This document shows, piece by piece, positions 22,301 through 33,168 of a DNA stretch of 64,000 nucleotides. The notes beneath the pieces were generated by a model. It searched no databases and was not told the DNA's origin. It worked only from the letters and a program-made list of their open reading frames with translations. This DNA is from Ceraceosorus guamensis (Eukaryota; Basidiomycota; Exobasidiomycetes; Ceraceosorales; Ceraceosoraceae): assembly GCF_003144195.1 (NCBI RefSeq), contig NW_020290028.1, positions 176,637 through 240,636 of the forward strand, read 5' to 3'. A program made the translations under genes and the position numbers. How positions within the stretch are numbered: the stretch's first letter is position 1; each line of letters begins with the position of its first letter.

Positions 22301-22818
22301 ATGTACGGACTCAAGTCTCTCTTCATTGGCGCTACCGCCCTCGTCGCCGCCGCAAGCAGCGTTGCAGCGATTCCCACCAGCCTCAGCTCTACTGCCAAGG
22401 ACGTCAAGCCGGGTGACAAGTTTACCGTCACTGTTCACACCAACTCTTACATCCAGGTGAGCAGTCGAAGAGTCGCAATGTGGGCAACTCTCATGCGCGC
22501 ATCGCACAGAGGAGCTCACTGGAATTCCTCGCCTTATCGCAGAACTCCGAGGAGTACTACGTCAAGTTCGGCTTGACCCCTACCGGAAAGTACGTCGGCA
22601 CTGCCCTCGGCGCAAACCTTCTCGAGGGCTACGATCTCGTAGCCATCGGCAAGTCCAAGACCGCGCACGGACAATTCGACCTCTCCCTAACGGTCCCTTC
22701 GGAGTTCAGCGGTGCCGCTGGCAACTACACCGTCACCAGCGCCTTCTTCGGCACCGTCGGTGCATCCGGCGGCCTCTGGACTCACTCGCCCAACACCACC
22801 ATCACCATCGCCAAGTAG
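22301..22818 (+). CDS. Small secreted protein of the NIS1 family
   Basis: Two exons, 22301-22456 and 22543-22818, giving 143 residues. A signal peptide is visible (about 1-23, hydrophobic IGATALVAAASSVAA). The mature part shows VKPGDKFTVTVHTNSYIQ, then YYVKFGL, LGANLLEGYD, a threonine/serine-rich beta pattern and NYTVTSAFFGTVGAS, matching the layout of the fungal NIS1 domain. It has no cysteine and at least two N-glycosylation sequons (NYT, NTT). Founding members are secreted proteins of plant pathogens reported to interfere with plant pattern-triggered immunity; homologues also occur in non-pathogens, so a role here is inference. It is the only obviously host-interaction-type gene in the window. 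Confidence 0.82.
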
Positions 22819-23873
22819 ATGCGTGCAATCACTTCTCGGCTCCAGCGTCCAGCATCAATTGAGATCTCTTGCACCTTACAATCATCACAACTGTATAATC
22901 GCACATCCTGCATCCACACCCGTCCCGAACAATCGAAAGTTTGACTACCTATGCCTTGTGATCCGGATCTATTTTGATTGTCGTTTGGCTGGCGAGCGCC
23001 GGGCCAAAGTGAGGAGCGGTAGGGATGTTGAGGGCTCAGCTGGTCGCATATATGAGTCACTTGAAATCGATGCGCCCGCTCGATGATCCACTTTGCTGGC
23101 GTGTCGCGATGCACGAGGAGAGGGGTTCGGTTTGCTCGACTCATCAGTCGTGAGTGACTCAGACAGGCTCTGCACGATGGCAGCATCCGCGCGAAACACG
23201 GTCACACGAGCATGCGCGGATAGGCTTCTCGTCGATGGGTCACGTGACTGTGTCCGTTGCCCCAGCCCGGGAGCTGCCGAGCGCGCTCATGGGACTCTGA
23301 GTCCAAGCCGGATTTCGGCTTGCACAGTATCGCAGACAGCCGAGCTGAGCCGCACAATGCTAAGCGGGGAAAGCGGAGGATGCGCTCTCAAGCAGCAGAG
23401 TTGGAGCCACGCGCGAGTTCGGCATAGCTAGCCGGTTCTGGTTCACTTATCTCGAAAGCGAGAGCGGATTTGCATGCGAGCGTGCAGTCAACAACAGGCT
23501 TGATAAGTCGCGAGTATAGCCGCGAGCGAGGCTGGGGCGGGCGGCAGCAGCGGTGATGGGGGTCAAGGGTTAACTGCGATGCATGGGGGCCGGCTGCAGT
23601 CAGGGCTTTAGGAGGCATGTGAACGCTCCCGAGCTCGCTGCTGCAGATGTGGAGTGCCTATTCGCCTTTCCAGACATCGTCAATTAGTCCAGGCAGGGCC
23701 TCTTTCACCTCTGTCCGGGCCACGACCTGATCCTTTCTTGTTCGCACGATCACGATCAACAAATCACATCTGTATAGTCAAAGCCCCCCCTCCATTCAAG
23801 GTCTGCATTCCCCCTTCACCCAATCACATCCACCTGCTTCTTGCCAATTCCACCTCCGCACGCATTCGTCAAG
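22819..23873. other. Spacer with FBP1 promoter
   Basis: No gene supported. A TCAGTCGTGAGTGACTC word lies at 23144-23160. The last 150 bp before FBP1 are pyrimidine-rich (CCCCCCCTCC near 23786), a common fungal core promoter/5' UTR pattern. Confidence 0.5.
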
Positions 23874-25153
23874 ATGGGCAGCGAACCTTTCGTGCCTCCT
23901 CCCACGGATCTCATCACCTTGACCAGGCACGTGCTTGGAGAGGGCTTTCAAAGGGCAGAGAAGAGCGCTGCCAGCGGTGATCTCACCATCCTGCTCAGCA
24001 GCTTGCAGACCACCTGCAAATTCATCGAGAGCATGGTCCGCAAGGCTAGCTTGATCAACTTGTGAGTGCATGCAGACAGCGCACAGTATGGCTCGCGCTC
24101 GGAGAACATTTCCGTTTGCCATGTCTTGGCACGTGTGCGGCGCGCCTCTGATCGAGCTTACGCTGTGCTAACCAGCTCGATCGCCGGCACCCCCTTCTGA
24201 CGCTTCTGTTCCCGCTCGTTAGGATCGGTTTGGCTGGAGAAACCAACTCTACTGGAGACGACCAAAAGAAGCTAGACGTGCTCTCCAACGAGATCATGAT
24301 CAATGCCCTACGCGCATCTGGCAAGACTGCGGTGCTCGTGTCCGAGGAGAATGATGAAGCAATCTTTGTAGGCGAAAAGAAGGAGGGCAGTACGTTCGAA
24401 GAGACACGGGGCAAGTACTGCGTCGTCTTCGACCCTCTGGACGGAAGCAGCAACATTGATGCTGGTGTGAACATTGGAACCATTTTCGGAATCTACCTCG
24501 TGCGCGATGGTAGCAAGGGCACGTTGGAGGATGTGCTGCGACCTGGAACCGAGATGGTGGCTGCGGGCTACTGCATGTACGGCTCTAGCGCCAACTTGGT
24601 TCTCACTACTGGGAATGGCGTGAACGGTTACACGCTGGACAATCAGATTGGAGAGTTCATCTTGACCCACCCCAACATCCGTCTTCCAGACAGAGGAAAG
24701 ATTTACTCTATCAACGAGGGCAACTCTGCATACTACCACGAGCCGGTGCTCAAGTACCTGGACTCGATCAAATTCCCCAAAGGAGAGGGCAAGAAACCGT
24801 ACTCTGCCAGATACATCGGATCCATGGTGGCAGATGTGCACAGAACCTTGTTGTATGGAGGCATCTTCGGTTACCCCGACGACAAGAAGAGCAAGAACGG
24901 CAAGCTGAGATTGTTGTACGAAGCCTTCCCAATGGCGCTGCTCACCGAGCAAGCTGGAGGTGTTGCTACGACTGGCACAAAGCGTATCCTCGAGATCCAG
25001 CCCAAAACCATCCACGAGCGTTGCGGTGTCTTCCTCGGCTCCAAAGATGATGTCAACGACTTGTAAGTAAAGATGCGAGGCACGCTCTCGTTATAAAGAT
25101 CTCAGAAGCTCACACCTCCTTTGCGCACGCCTAGGCTCAAGTTCTACCAGTAA
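23874..25153 (+). CDS. FBP1: Fructose-1,6-bisphosphatase
   Basis: Three exons, 23874-24061, 24223-25062 and 25135-25153, giving 348 residues, normal for the class I enzyme. It hydrolyses fructose-1,6-bisphosphate to fructose-6-phosphate in gluconeogenesis, in the cytosol. Seen: LAGETNSTGDDQKKLDVLSN, the metal-binding VFDPLDGSSNIDAGVNIGTI (about residues 130-149), the substrate-binding YIGSMVADVHRTLLYGGIF, and the terminal ERCGVFLGSKDDV. The last exon codes only LKFYQ (19 nt including stop). The N-terminus is MGSEPFVPPP: it has neither proline at position 2 nor an RRxS site, the features that drive Pro/N-degron turnover and PKA control in baker's yeast. Regulation therefore may differ (inference). 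Confidence 0.97.
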
Positions 25154-25305
25154 TGCTCAACTACACGGGCTGACGAGACGCTCGCGGACCGAGTCGCCAA
25201 AAGACATCCGTCCGAAATACATCATGTGCAAAAGTTTTGAGAGGGGAAATCGCAGGTGCCCAAAGTGGGCGCATGCACGAGCAAAAACGACGAGGACCAT
25301 CGACT

Positions 25306-26416
25306 CTAGCTCTTTGCCGCTGCAGCCCTTTGAGCGGGCGCATCGGGTTGCTTGCGCTTCTCAGCTTGAGCGAATGAAGGGTGCTGTTTGAGATTGTCCT
25401 GGCAGAGCAAGCAAGCGCGCGAACGAGGCTGTCAGTACGCGTCTAGGTCGGCATGGATGTGGCATGTTTCGCCCTCCCAGCCCGCCTCACAAAGATGCGC
25501 GAAATGGTCGGGTATGCGTCGATGGACATCTTGGCGCTGTGCACGGGTGCAAGTAGCATGAGCGCGGGAACTGCACAAGTGCGCCCTGCATCAGACTCGA
25601 AACTCACGCCCCGACCGCCAAGTCCACCTGAGCATACAGCACTACGTCTGCAAGGGTGATCTCGTCACCGACCGAATCTGTGATGCGGCGATGAAGGAGA
25701 TGTGAGGGCTTCAGAGGCGTTGCGAACGGCCACTGTGCGCTGCATGGATCGGTGATACGCACATTTGCCGGCGCTTTTCGCCACGAGACGCTCGTAGCCT
25801 GTCCTCCCGATCTCAGATGAGCTTGAGTGAAGCCAAGCGCATGCAATGCAGGGCGGGCTCTTCACTCACTGTCGAAGCCGCCAGCGCAAATCTCAGAGAC
25901 CCACTGCTCGTACGTCGCTCCCATTGCCTCTGCTCTCAATGCCACGCGACGATTGGTGACAGGCTGAATGTCGACAGCCATGAGATTGACTAGGTCTTCG
26001 ACGTGAGCGCGTTTGAGGGGATCCGTCTGCCAAGCAGGCAGGAGACTCGGTCGAGCCGGGTAGGCATCCTCAAGCCAGTGCAGGGCCGTCAGTGATTGAC
26101 GCAGAATGAGTGGAGAGTCTGAGGGGGATGAGCCCGTCAGATCCACCTTGAGCACGGGAACCGTCTTGTGGGCACTGATGTTCTCCACGTATGCTGAGCC
26201 AAGGTGCTCGTCCTTGACCAGATCGACGGGTATCAAATCATACTCCAAGCTGCGGAAAGTGTCGAGCGGGAGATGATTGAGCGCCGTATCCCTGCTCGGA
26301 AGCGATCGCCATGTCGCGCGCGCTCACCCTTTGTAGTGCAAAGCTATCCATAAGCGCTGCGCGCAGCTGGAAGCCCACATTGAATAGAGTGTCAAATGAT
26401 GTTGTTGCGCAATCAT
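25306..26416 (-). CDS. Maleylacetoacetate isomerase / zeta-class glutathione S-transferase
   Basis: Six exons: 26416-26328, 26249-25870, 25798-25763, 25677-25608, 25536-25491, 25398-25306, giving 237 residues, typical for GSTZ. The N-terminal thioredoxin fold starts LTLYSMWASSCAQRLWIAL, with the SSC active-site motif of zeta GSTs, followed by TVPVLK and the glutathione-binding QSLTALHWLE. The C-terminal half has SVGDEITLADVVLYAQVD and YPTISRIF. The enzyme isomerises maleylacetoacetate to fumarylacetoacetate in tyrosine/phenylalanine breakdown, using glutathione. It ends with a charged Lys/Gln/Ala tail. No other tyrosine-pathway gene is adjacent. It is divergent from the dioxygenase gene, about 450 bp apart. 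The short exons 3-5 are supported by exact restoration of family motifs. Confidence 0.92.
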
Positions 26417-26869
26417 GTTGGCGGGGAAAAGATGGGTTTGCGGTAAAGTCTTTGGGAATGACCGTCTGTGCGCTCGTTTGGCAGGCTGATCGCGCGCCTT
26501 CTCTTGTGGAGTCTGAGACAGAAAGTGACGACGCTCGAAGGACCGTCCGCTCAAGTCTCTTGACGAGTCACACAGACTTCAAGGAGTCACCTCACAAGCT
26601 TCATCAATGGCATCAATGCTGCCCTCTGCGTAGCCTCCCGAGCTGTCATGCGTACGCGGGTGCTTGAGAACACAGCCACGCGCTCGAGAAATGACTCACG
26701 TGCTGCCGCTCCGGCGGGATTGCCGGTATTGCCGAGGTGAGTGGTGCGCTTCCCCAGCAACGTCGTTTGTCTGAAAGCGCTTCCCTGCCAGGCATTCACA
26801 CTCTGCGCAGCTGCACGAGAGGACTACTTCCATCACTGACCGACGCTTCACAAAGCGCTTTCTGTTGGC
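26417..26869. other. Divergent promoter region, isomerase and dioxygenase genes
   Basis: 452 bp with no gene of its own; it must contain both start regions. No recognisable TATA box. An upstream in-frame extension on the minus strand (to about 26554) is open but the ATG at 26416 gives the best family alignment. Confidence 0.5.
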
Positions 26870-28960
26870 ATGATGACCAGTCTCTTCCCCTCAACGCGTC
26901 TTTTGCGATCGAGCGGAGTAGCACCCTTGCGCGCTCGACTGTTCGAGCAGAGCTCAAAGAGAACCACTGGATGCTCTCGAGCAGCCTGTCACACAAAGTC
27001 CCTCTCGACCACATCGAGCGCCAAACAGCAACGCTCCACGCCGCGCTCTACAATCTCGCCTTCGACTCTTCCACCCTCGCATGGCGTTCAAGGCGACCCT
27101 GCGCTCAGGCCTCCTCTAGCAAAGCACACTACGCTCTACGACTCGGACCTGGACGCGACCATCGTCATTCATCCGGACACGGTGTCCATCGTGTCCCCAA
27201 GCAATCGTATACACCGTCCATTCCACTTTGACCATGTCTGGTTGAGGGACGCTTGCACAGAGCAAGGTGCGAGTCTGCAGCTGGGTAGCGGCCAGAAAGT
27301 GTTTCACACCAGCGATGTACCCATCCCGCAGTATGGCTTCGGTCTGTTGGACGCGTGAGTGCGGATCGTCGCACCATAGCACTGCGACTACGCCGACGCC
27401 TGACATCCCTCCTCTCTAGGAATGTCACACCGCGACTTGTGGATGCGCCCAATGGCAGATCATTGGAATTGACCTTTGAGATGTCGCACGGCGTGCTGAA
27501 TGCCTTTTCAGCGACCTTTGCCGCTCCCGCTCCTCCTCCCACTCTACCCAGCACTCCCCACGTTAGCCGGATTCCTATCGCGCTTCTGCTCGACCACGCC
27601 TCGCCTCAACGCTACGCCGCAAGCCACTTCGACATTGGTGCCGTCGCGTCATCCTGGGAAGGAGCGGATCTGACAGCGTTCCCCAGCTCTTCTCCACCTC
27701 TTTCAGCCTCCGAGGAGAAGTCGAGCAGGTTTGACCGGCAAGCAGCGACATCGCGACCAGCTCGCGTGGACTGGACCACTCTCAATCCCCACAATGCGGT
27801 GAACGACTTCGCTGTGGACCAGGTGAATGCGCACAGAGCTCTGGCAGAAGCTCTCATGAGGGATGGGTTGGCTTTCGTCACCGGCTTGCCTATCGACACT
27901 ACGGGATCTCAGCCTAGAGCTGATGGCGACTCTTGCTCACTCGCCCGCTTGGCAGAGACGGTAAGTTGCGGACAAGTCGCGACTCGAGTGTTGTGCAGGC
28001 TCCATGCTCACCTACACTTCTCACCACCTCCAGCTGGGCGAGATCAGACATACCTTCTACGGTCCGCTGTGGGACGTGCGGTCGCTAGGATCCGGGTCTC
28101 GCAACATTGCCTATACCAACGTCGATTTGGGCTTCCATATGGACCTATGCTACTTTCAAAATCCTCCTCGCTTTCAATTCTTGCACATGCTCAAGTGCAA
28201 GGTGAGAGGAGGAGAAAGCATCTTTGTGGATGCGTACAAAGTTGCCGAGTACATGTGGCAGCATCACCGCGAACTTTGGCAGGTTCTCGCAGAGGTGAGT
28301 GAAGGAGGGGAGCGCATGTATGCGGCGCTTTGGTGAGGGGAAGGGCGCCCCAAGGCTGAATGCGCTTGCGTGCTGCATGCGTGCAGGTACCTGTGGGATT
28401 TCACTACAACAACGACGGCTATCACTACCGTTACACGCACCCTACCTTTGAGGTGGCTGGTCCAACATCTGGTCACTGGGGTCCGGCAGACAGCTCAAGT
28501 GACGAGCGCATGCCGCGCCTAACCGCGGTCAATTATTCTCCGCCGTTTCAATCGCCGCTCCCACTCACTACGCCACGAATGCAATCTCCAGCAGAGAGAC
28601 GCAAATTCTACGAGGCGCTCAAGACGTTCGCCGATCTGACGCACGATCCCAAGTTCAAGTATGAGCGCATGCTGGGAGAGGGAGAATGCGTCATTTTTGA
28701 TAACAGAAGGGTTCTACATTCCAGGAAAGGATTCGAATGGGACGAAAAGGAGGAAGAGGAGGGTGGGCAAGTCAAGAGGTGGCTGAAGGGTGAGTTCGAT
28801 TGTCAGAAGGGCATGCGATTGCAAGCTCATCGCTGACCTGAATTTTTTGCGCCTTTCTTGATCAGGCTGCTACGTGGATGGCGACGCCATCTGGAGCAAA
28901 TACCGGGTACTTGTGGCTCAAGCAAGAGCCTCTGCGGGCAGTGCTGCTTCGATGCAATAG
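26870..28960 (+). CDS. Gamma-butyrobetaine dioxygenase-like (carnitine synthesis) 2-oxoglutarate/Fe(II) enzyme
   Basis: Five exons: 26870-27354, 27420-27960, 28034-28294, 28387-28789, 28866-28960, giving 594 residues. Two methionines open a basic, Ser/Arg-rich leader that may be mitochondrial. The N-terminal domain (HFDHVWLRDAC) and catalytic jelly roll (GEIRHTFYGPLWDV, then HMDLCYFQNPPRFQFLHMLK) match the BBOX/TMLH family. Iron ligands are visible: His377 and Asp379 in HMD, and His540 in NRRVLHSRKGFE, whose arginine binds 2-oxoglutarate. The QFLH pattern favours butyrobetaine hydroxylase over trimethyllysine hydroxylase, but that is inference. The usual cysteine cluster of the N-terminal zinc site after WLRD is not evident. 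The protein is longer than most members (~400), through Ser/Pro-rich inserts in exons 2 and 4. Confidence 0.85.
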
Positions 28961-29805
28961 AGGGCATGAAGTGAAGCAGCCAGGTCGTAGTTTGGAAGAC
29001 CTTGGTCTTCCCGGCCGACGACAGTATGAGCCCCGGGCGTGATCTCCTGATTTGAATGTCAGGGAATTTGGGAAGCTGCGCGAAGCGACAGTCACGAGTA
29101 TCCGAATGAGCGGCCTACCAATGATGTTTCACTGCGCTTCCCTAGCGCAACAAATTGTCCACTTTCTCGCGTTTCTTCGCGGATGCTCTTGGCATGATCG
29201 CGTCGAATGCCTCGATGTCCGCGGGTCGGTCGTGACTGTGAATCGCGGATGAAGTCTTGGAGCCTTGAGTTACGCATAGCGGAGTGCAGCAGATCTCCAT
29301 GCTGCAGCATGCATCAATTAAAAGTCGCGCGAGTCGCGAAAGTGTTCATGCTGTCCGCGGTGTTGGGCTTTCGACGCGTCCACATGACACGCTCACTCTG
29401 AATTGCTGCATGGCACGCTCGCGACGCGTTCTCGGCCGTGCGCGCCTTTTGAGAATCGCTCGAGCGTTTCCTCATGAACGGCCGGGAATCACGAATCGTG
29501 AATGCAAGCGGGACAAGGCTGCACCGTTTGCACCTGCAAGCAGTTGTCGCCACGCACGATGTTTTGGACCTGATGTCGTGATTTGACTCTGCTCCCCATA
29601 CGTCAGCATCCTTGCAAACACCAACATCTGTAAACAATGCGCTGACTACGCACAAGCCAGTAGCACTTGCCCAACCAGCAGTAGTCACCGCCTGCGTCCT
29701 CATCTGCGCGCCCACGTACGAGCCGCCGCCTACCCTGTCAGATTTTGGACAGCGTTACTACGTGAGCTGATCGAGGAAGCATAGTTCCGCCATACCTCCG
29801 CAACC
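28961..29805. other. Spacer upstream of centrin gene
   Basis: 845 bp without supported coding sequence. GTGACTGTGAATCG and GAATCACGAATCGTGAATG words lie at about 29229-29244 and 29485-29504. Confidence 0.5.
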
Positions 29806-30680
29806 ATGTCTCTGTACAATCCCACTTCCAAGACACGAAGAAGGTCGGGCGTGACACCTGGCGGATCAGTTCAGACGCCTCATCGAGCCGGAATCAGCAA
29901 CAACAACACGAATGCCAACCCCTCGGCAGCGGATTTATCAGAGGAGCAGAGATCAGAGATCAAAGAGGCTTTCGAGCTTTTCGATACCGATAAGGATGGA
30001 GCGATCGACTATCACGAGCTCAAAGTGGCCATGAGAGCTTTGGGATTTGATCTGAAAAAGGCAGAGGTGCTCAAAATCCTCAGAGATCACGACAGAGGAG
30101 AGGGGGTCATTCAGTGGGAAGACTTTTTGCGTGTCAGTGAGTATGACAGTTGGTAAAGCTTGACGAGCCATGCGGAGACGTCGCCGGAAGGACTCGACCG
30201 AGACTGGCGCCGGTGGTCCTGAAGATGGAGGGGCGCCTGTCAAAGGGAGTACTCCACACGATGTGCAAGGAGCATTTGCTGCCCACACCCGACGAGCCTC
30301 CTAATCTGCCTGCCGACGCGCATTGTGACCGCCCCTCATTCGAACCTCCTCGCAGTGTCTGAGCGCATAGCAATGCGCGATCCTATGGATGAGATCAGAC
30401 GAGCGTTTGCCCTTTTCGACGATGACGGGTCTGGCAAGATCAGCTTGAGGAATCTCAAACGCGTAGCCAAGGAGCTTGGAGAGTCTTTGGATGAGGATGA
30501 GTTGTGAGTGCAATGCGATCGATGCGTGCCGATGCGCGATGATTGTCGCTATCATGATGCTGATGGATGCGCGCCTCCGATCATTACTGTAGACAAGCGA
30601 TGATCGATGAGTTCGACCTGGACGGGGATGGCGAGATCTCTGAGCAAGAATTCATTCAAATCATGATGGACGATGCCTAA
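29806..30680 (+). CDS. CDC31: Centrin (Cdc31-type EF-hand protein)
   Basis: Three exons: 29806-30136, 30356-30503, 30593-30680, giving 188 residues. Centrins are calcium-binding proteins of the spindle pole body/centrosome and, in yeast, of the TREX-2 mRNA export complex. Four EF-hands are seen: [12 protein letters not shown] (canonical), [12 protein letters not shown] (degenerate), [12 protein letters not shown] (altered last position) and [12 protein letters not shown] (canonical). The bridge [16 protein letters not shown], typical of centrin, is restored only by joining exon 1 to exon 2 with A|TG completing a methionine codon. The ~45-residue N-terminal tail is basic, then Asn/Ser-rich, longer than in most centrins. 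Confidence 0.95.
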
Positions 30681-31531
30681 AGGAAGGCGATCGGTCGCTA
30701 TCACATATGGGCTGCGATTGTAATCTCCGATGGGTCCTTCATTTCCTCGCGCTACCCATAATGTCACGTCGTAGGTCAAGGGGTCCTATCTAAGCCTGGA
30801 TCCGCTCTGCACTCACCTTGAGAGCTGCTGTGGATAGATGCATCATGGAGTGTGAGCGATTCAGTGTGATGCGCATGTGTGCCCCGCATCGTCCTTGCAG
30901 CGTCAAAGGACCATTCAGTCACGATTGTGCGGCAGCAGAGGCAAGCTAAGTGTAGAAGTGCACGCATTTGCTTGGTTGACACGGAATGGGGAAGCTCAAA
31001 TCCTGTTCTATGCGCACGCTTGTGCGTCGAACGGTGTGCACACGTGAGGCTCGTAACGCTCCGCTTCGCCTGCAGGGTCTGCTGCTCCGCCCCCGCATCC
31101 GCGCCTCTCGGACCGGCGCGTGTGCGTGCATCATGCTTCGTGGTGTGAGCACTCGTGACTCTTGACTGACCTTGCACTCGATCCACAGTCAGAGTCATCA
31201 GTCCGATTCTGATTCACGACTCAAATTGATTAGCCAGCGCGGTGATGACCTGCTCAGTCTAGCACGCTCACACATTCTATGGCCTTCACCTTGGCTCTCG
31301 GCTGCCTGTTCAGACCTGCGCATTGCTATTCTCTTCTGAGGAGACTGCGCAGTGACCAACGTGCATCGCGGGTACGTCATCGACGCAATCGACTCATCCC
31401 ACGCTCCACTTGCAAAGCGTTCTGCGGTTCTCATCCGCGACCATAGCAAGCTCGCGTATTCGCACTCAAAGGGGCGACCCCGCGTCTACTCTCGCACATC
31501 CGCTGCTTGCACTCCCTCCTCATTATCGGCC
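30681..31531. other. Spacer between centrin and the serine-rich orphan
   Basis: 850 bp. It holds ACTCGTGACTCTTGACTG at about 31149-31168 and GATTCTGATTCACGACTC at about 31204-31221. The frame of the next gene is open upstream to 31352 but without ATG. Confidence 0.45.
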
Positions 31532-32902
31532 ATGCAGCAGCGACCTCGACCCACCACCGAGGCACGTGCACCCATCGCCGATCGCACCCCGGCAAGAACG
31601 CACTCTGGCAGCACTGCTTCGAAAGCTCGAGGCTATCCTGGTCCCGCAGAGCCACGCTCGCCAATGTCCAGAAGCGCAGCTTCGCAGAGCATATCGAGTG
31701 CTCGCGCTTTGTCCAGCTCTCGAGGTGCCTCGCCAGCTCCGTCGACTCGAAGCAGCACCAGCACCATTCGGAATCACAGCCTAAACGTGGACCCCGAATG
31801 CATTCCGCGCACAGCTTCGCCCGCGCCTAGTCCAGGATCATACCGCTACTCGCTAGGCCCTGCGCCCGTTCGTTTCCCATCCCAAAAACTCCAGCAGCAG
31901 GCGGTCGAACACCGCAGAAGCTCGATGCTGGATGCCAGCGGGACAGCTCGCGAGCCTGGGGATCGCACGGATGGCTTCCGAAAAATATCTGCTTCACACG
32001 CCGCCTCCTCCAAGGGCAAGGCGGTGGAGAGAAACAGGACTCAAAGCGACATGAGCCACCCAAAAGGCCACGATGTGTCGAAGAGTGATGAGTCAGCCTT
32101 GGAGAGCAGCGCCCATCTCAACACACCAGCCTCGCGAAGTCGAACTCAGTCCACCCCTTCGCCCACCACTTCGGCCTTCAAGCGGGGCGATCCTGATGAG
32201 GATGCTTTTCTACATGCAGCGTCCCGAACATCCAAACGTGACGCATCATCATCATCATCATCATCGCAAGCATCAACACCAGGTCGAGCCGTCTCGTCGC
32301 CTAGGAGACCACCAGCCCGACAGTCACCTCGACCAGATTCTCAAACGTTGACCACGTTTCCCTTTCCCCACCCTTCTGCTGCAACCTCTCCGCCCCTGTC
32401 CTCGACCGGATCGAGAGGTTGGCTGACGAGAATACCCTTTTGGCGGACTGTCGGAAGAGCGCATAATCCTGCCGAAGAAGAGGAACCTATCCAGGCGCCA
32501 GACGAGAGGCAGACCATTCCACCACTCAGCAGATCGGCGCGTCCTACCGAGCCAGACACATCGATTACCGCGAACCCCACGACACAGGCCCGGAAATCCC
32601 ACAAGCTGCCTTTGCTTCTATCAAACGGCGCCGAAGATCCTGATGATCCGTACGGCTACCGCGCTCTGGCAGGCCCCATGCTCTTGCCAGCTTTCCATGC
32701 CTCCAGGCCGCACCTTGCTCAGCGCGAAGAGCAAAGTCGGAAAGCAGCGTTAAAGAGGCTCGGGCTGGCTACTGCTCAAGCTGCTCTGCTGCTACTTGCC
32801 CTGGCTACCTTGGCCAAGGTCGGAACATACGTGCTGGGAGAAGCCAGATGGCCAGGCTTGTACGGGGCGCTTCCTCATGGCGGCGCCAAGAGCCCTGCGT
32901 GA
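31532..32902 (+). CDS. Uncharacterised serine-rich protein with C-terminal membrane segment
   Basis: A single exon of 456 residues from the ATG at 31532. I do not recognise it. Residues 1-~340 are Ser/Pro/Arg/Thr-rich and presumably disordered, including a seven-serine run coded by TCA repeats. A more ordered part follows: RGWLTRIPFW, then DDPYGYRALAGPMLLPAFH. Near the end is a single hydrophobic span (ATAQAALLLLALATLAKVG, about residues 413-431) preceded by a basic REEQSRKAALKRLG segment and followed by ~24 residues. This looks like a tail-anchored or single-pass membrane protein with a long cytosolic or nucleoplasmic head. Coding is supported by length and a sustained single frame; conservation cannot be judged here. 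Confidence 0.7.
   Translation: MQQRPRPTTEARAPIADRTPARTHSGSTASKARGYPGPAEPRSPMSRSAASQSISSARALSSSRGASPAPSTRSSTSTIRNHSLNVDPECIPRTASPAPSPGSYRYSLGPAPVRFPSQKLQQQAVEHRRSSMLDASGTAREPGDRTDGFRKISASHAASSKGKAVERNRTQSDMSHPKGHDVSKSDESALESSAHLNTPASRSRTQSTPSPTTSAFKRGDPDEDAFLHAASRTSKRDASSSSSSSQASTPGRAVSSPRRPPARQSPRPDSQTLTTFPFPHPSAATSPPLSSTGSRGWLTRIPFWRTVGRAHNPAEEEEPIQAPDERQTIPPLSRSARPTEPDTSITANPTTQARKSHKLPLLLSNGAEDPDDPYGYRALAGPMLLPAFHASRPHLAQREEQSRKAALKRLGLATAQAALLLLALATLAKVGTYVLGEARWPGLYGALPHGGAKSPA
32244..32266. repeat. (ATC)n triplet repeat coding poly-serine
   Basis: About seven TCA units in the serine-rich orphan gene. Confidence 0.85.
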
Positions 32903-33168
32903 TGTGTGGGCGCTCAAATGGAAATCAAAGTAGTACGAAGCCATCTGCCCTTCCATTGAGCCCTTTGCACTGCCTGTGGGCAAGTCAATCGAGACACCTC
33001 ACGCGGTACGCCGACGACGCGATTGACGGTGACAGACCCATCGATTAAGCCATTCGTGATGCGTGGGGAGGCAGTGATGTTATGTGCGTGCGAGAGGAAA
33101 GGTCGTGCACCCTGCAGGAGAGGAAGCGATGCTCCGAGATCGGACAGCTTGAAAAGCAGTGGAAGGCC

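Noticed and set aside
24308-25015. 235-residue minus-strand open frame
   Set aside because: Antisense to FBP1 exon 2.
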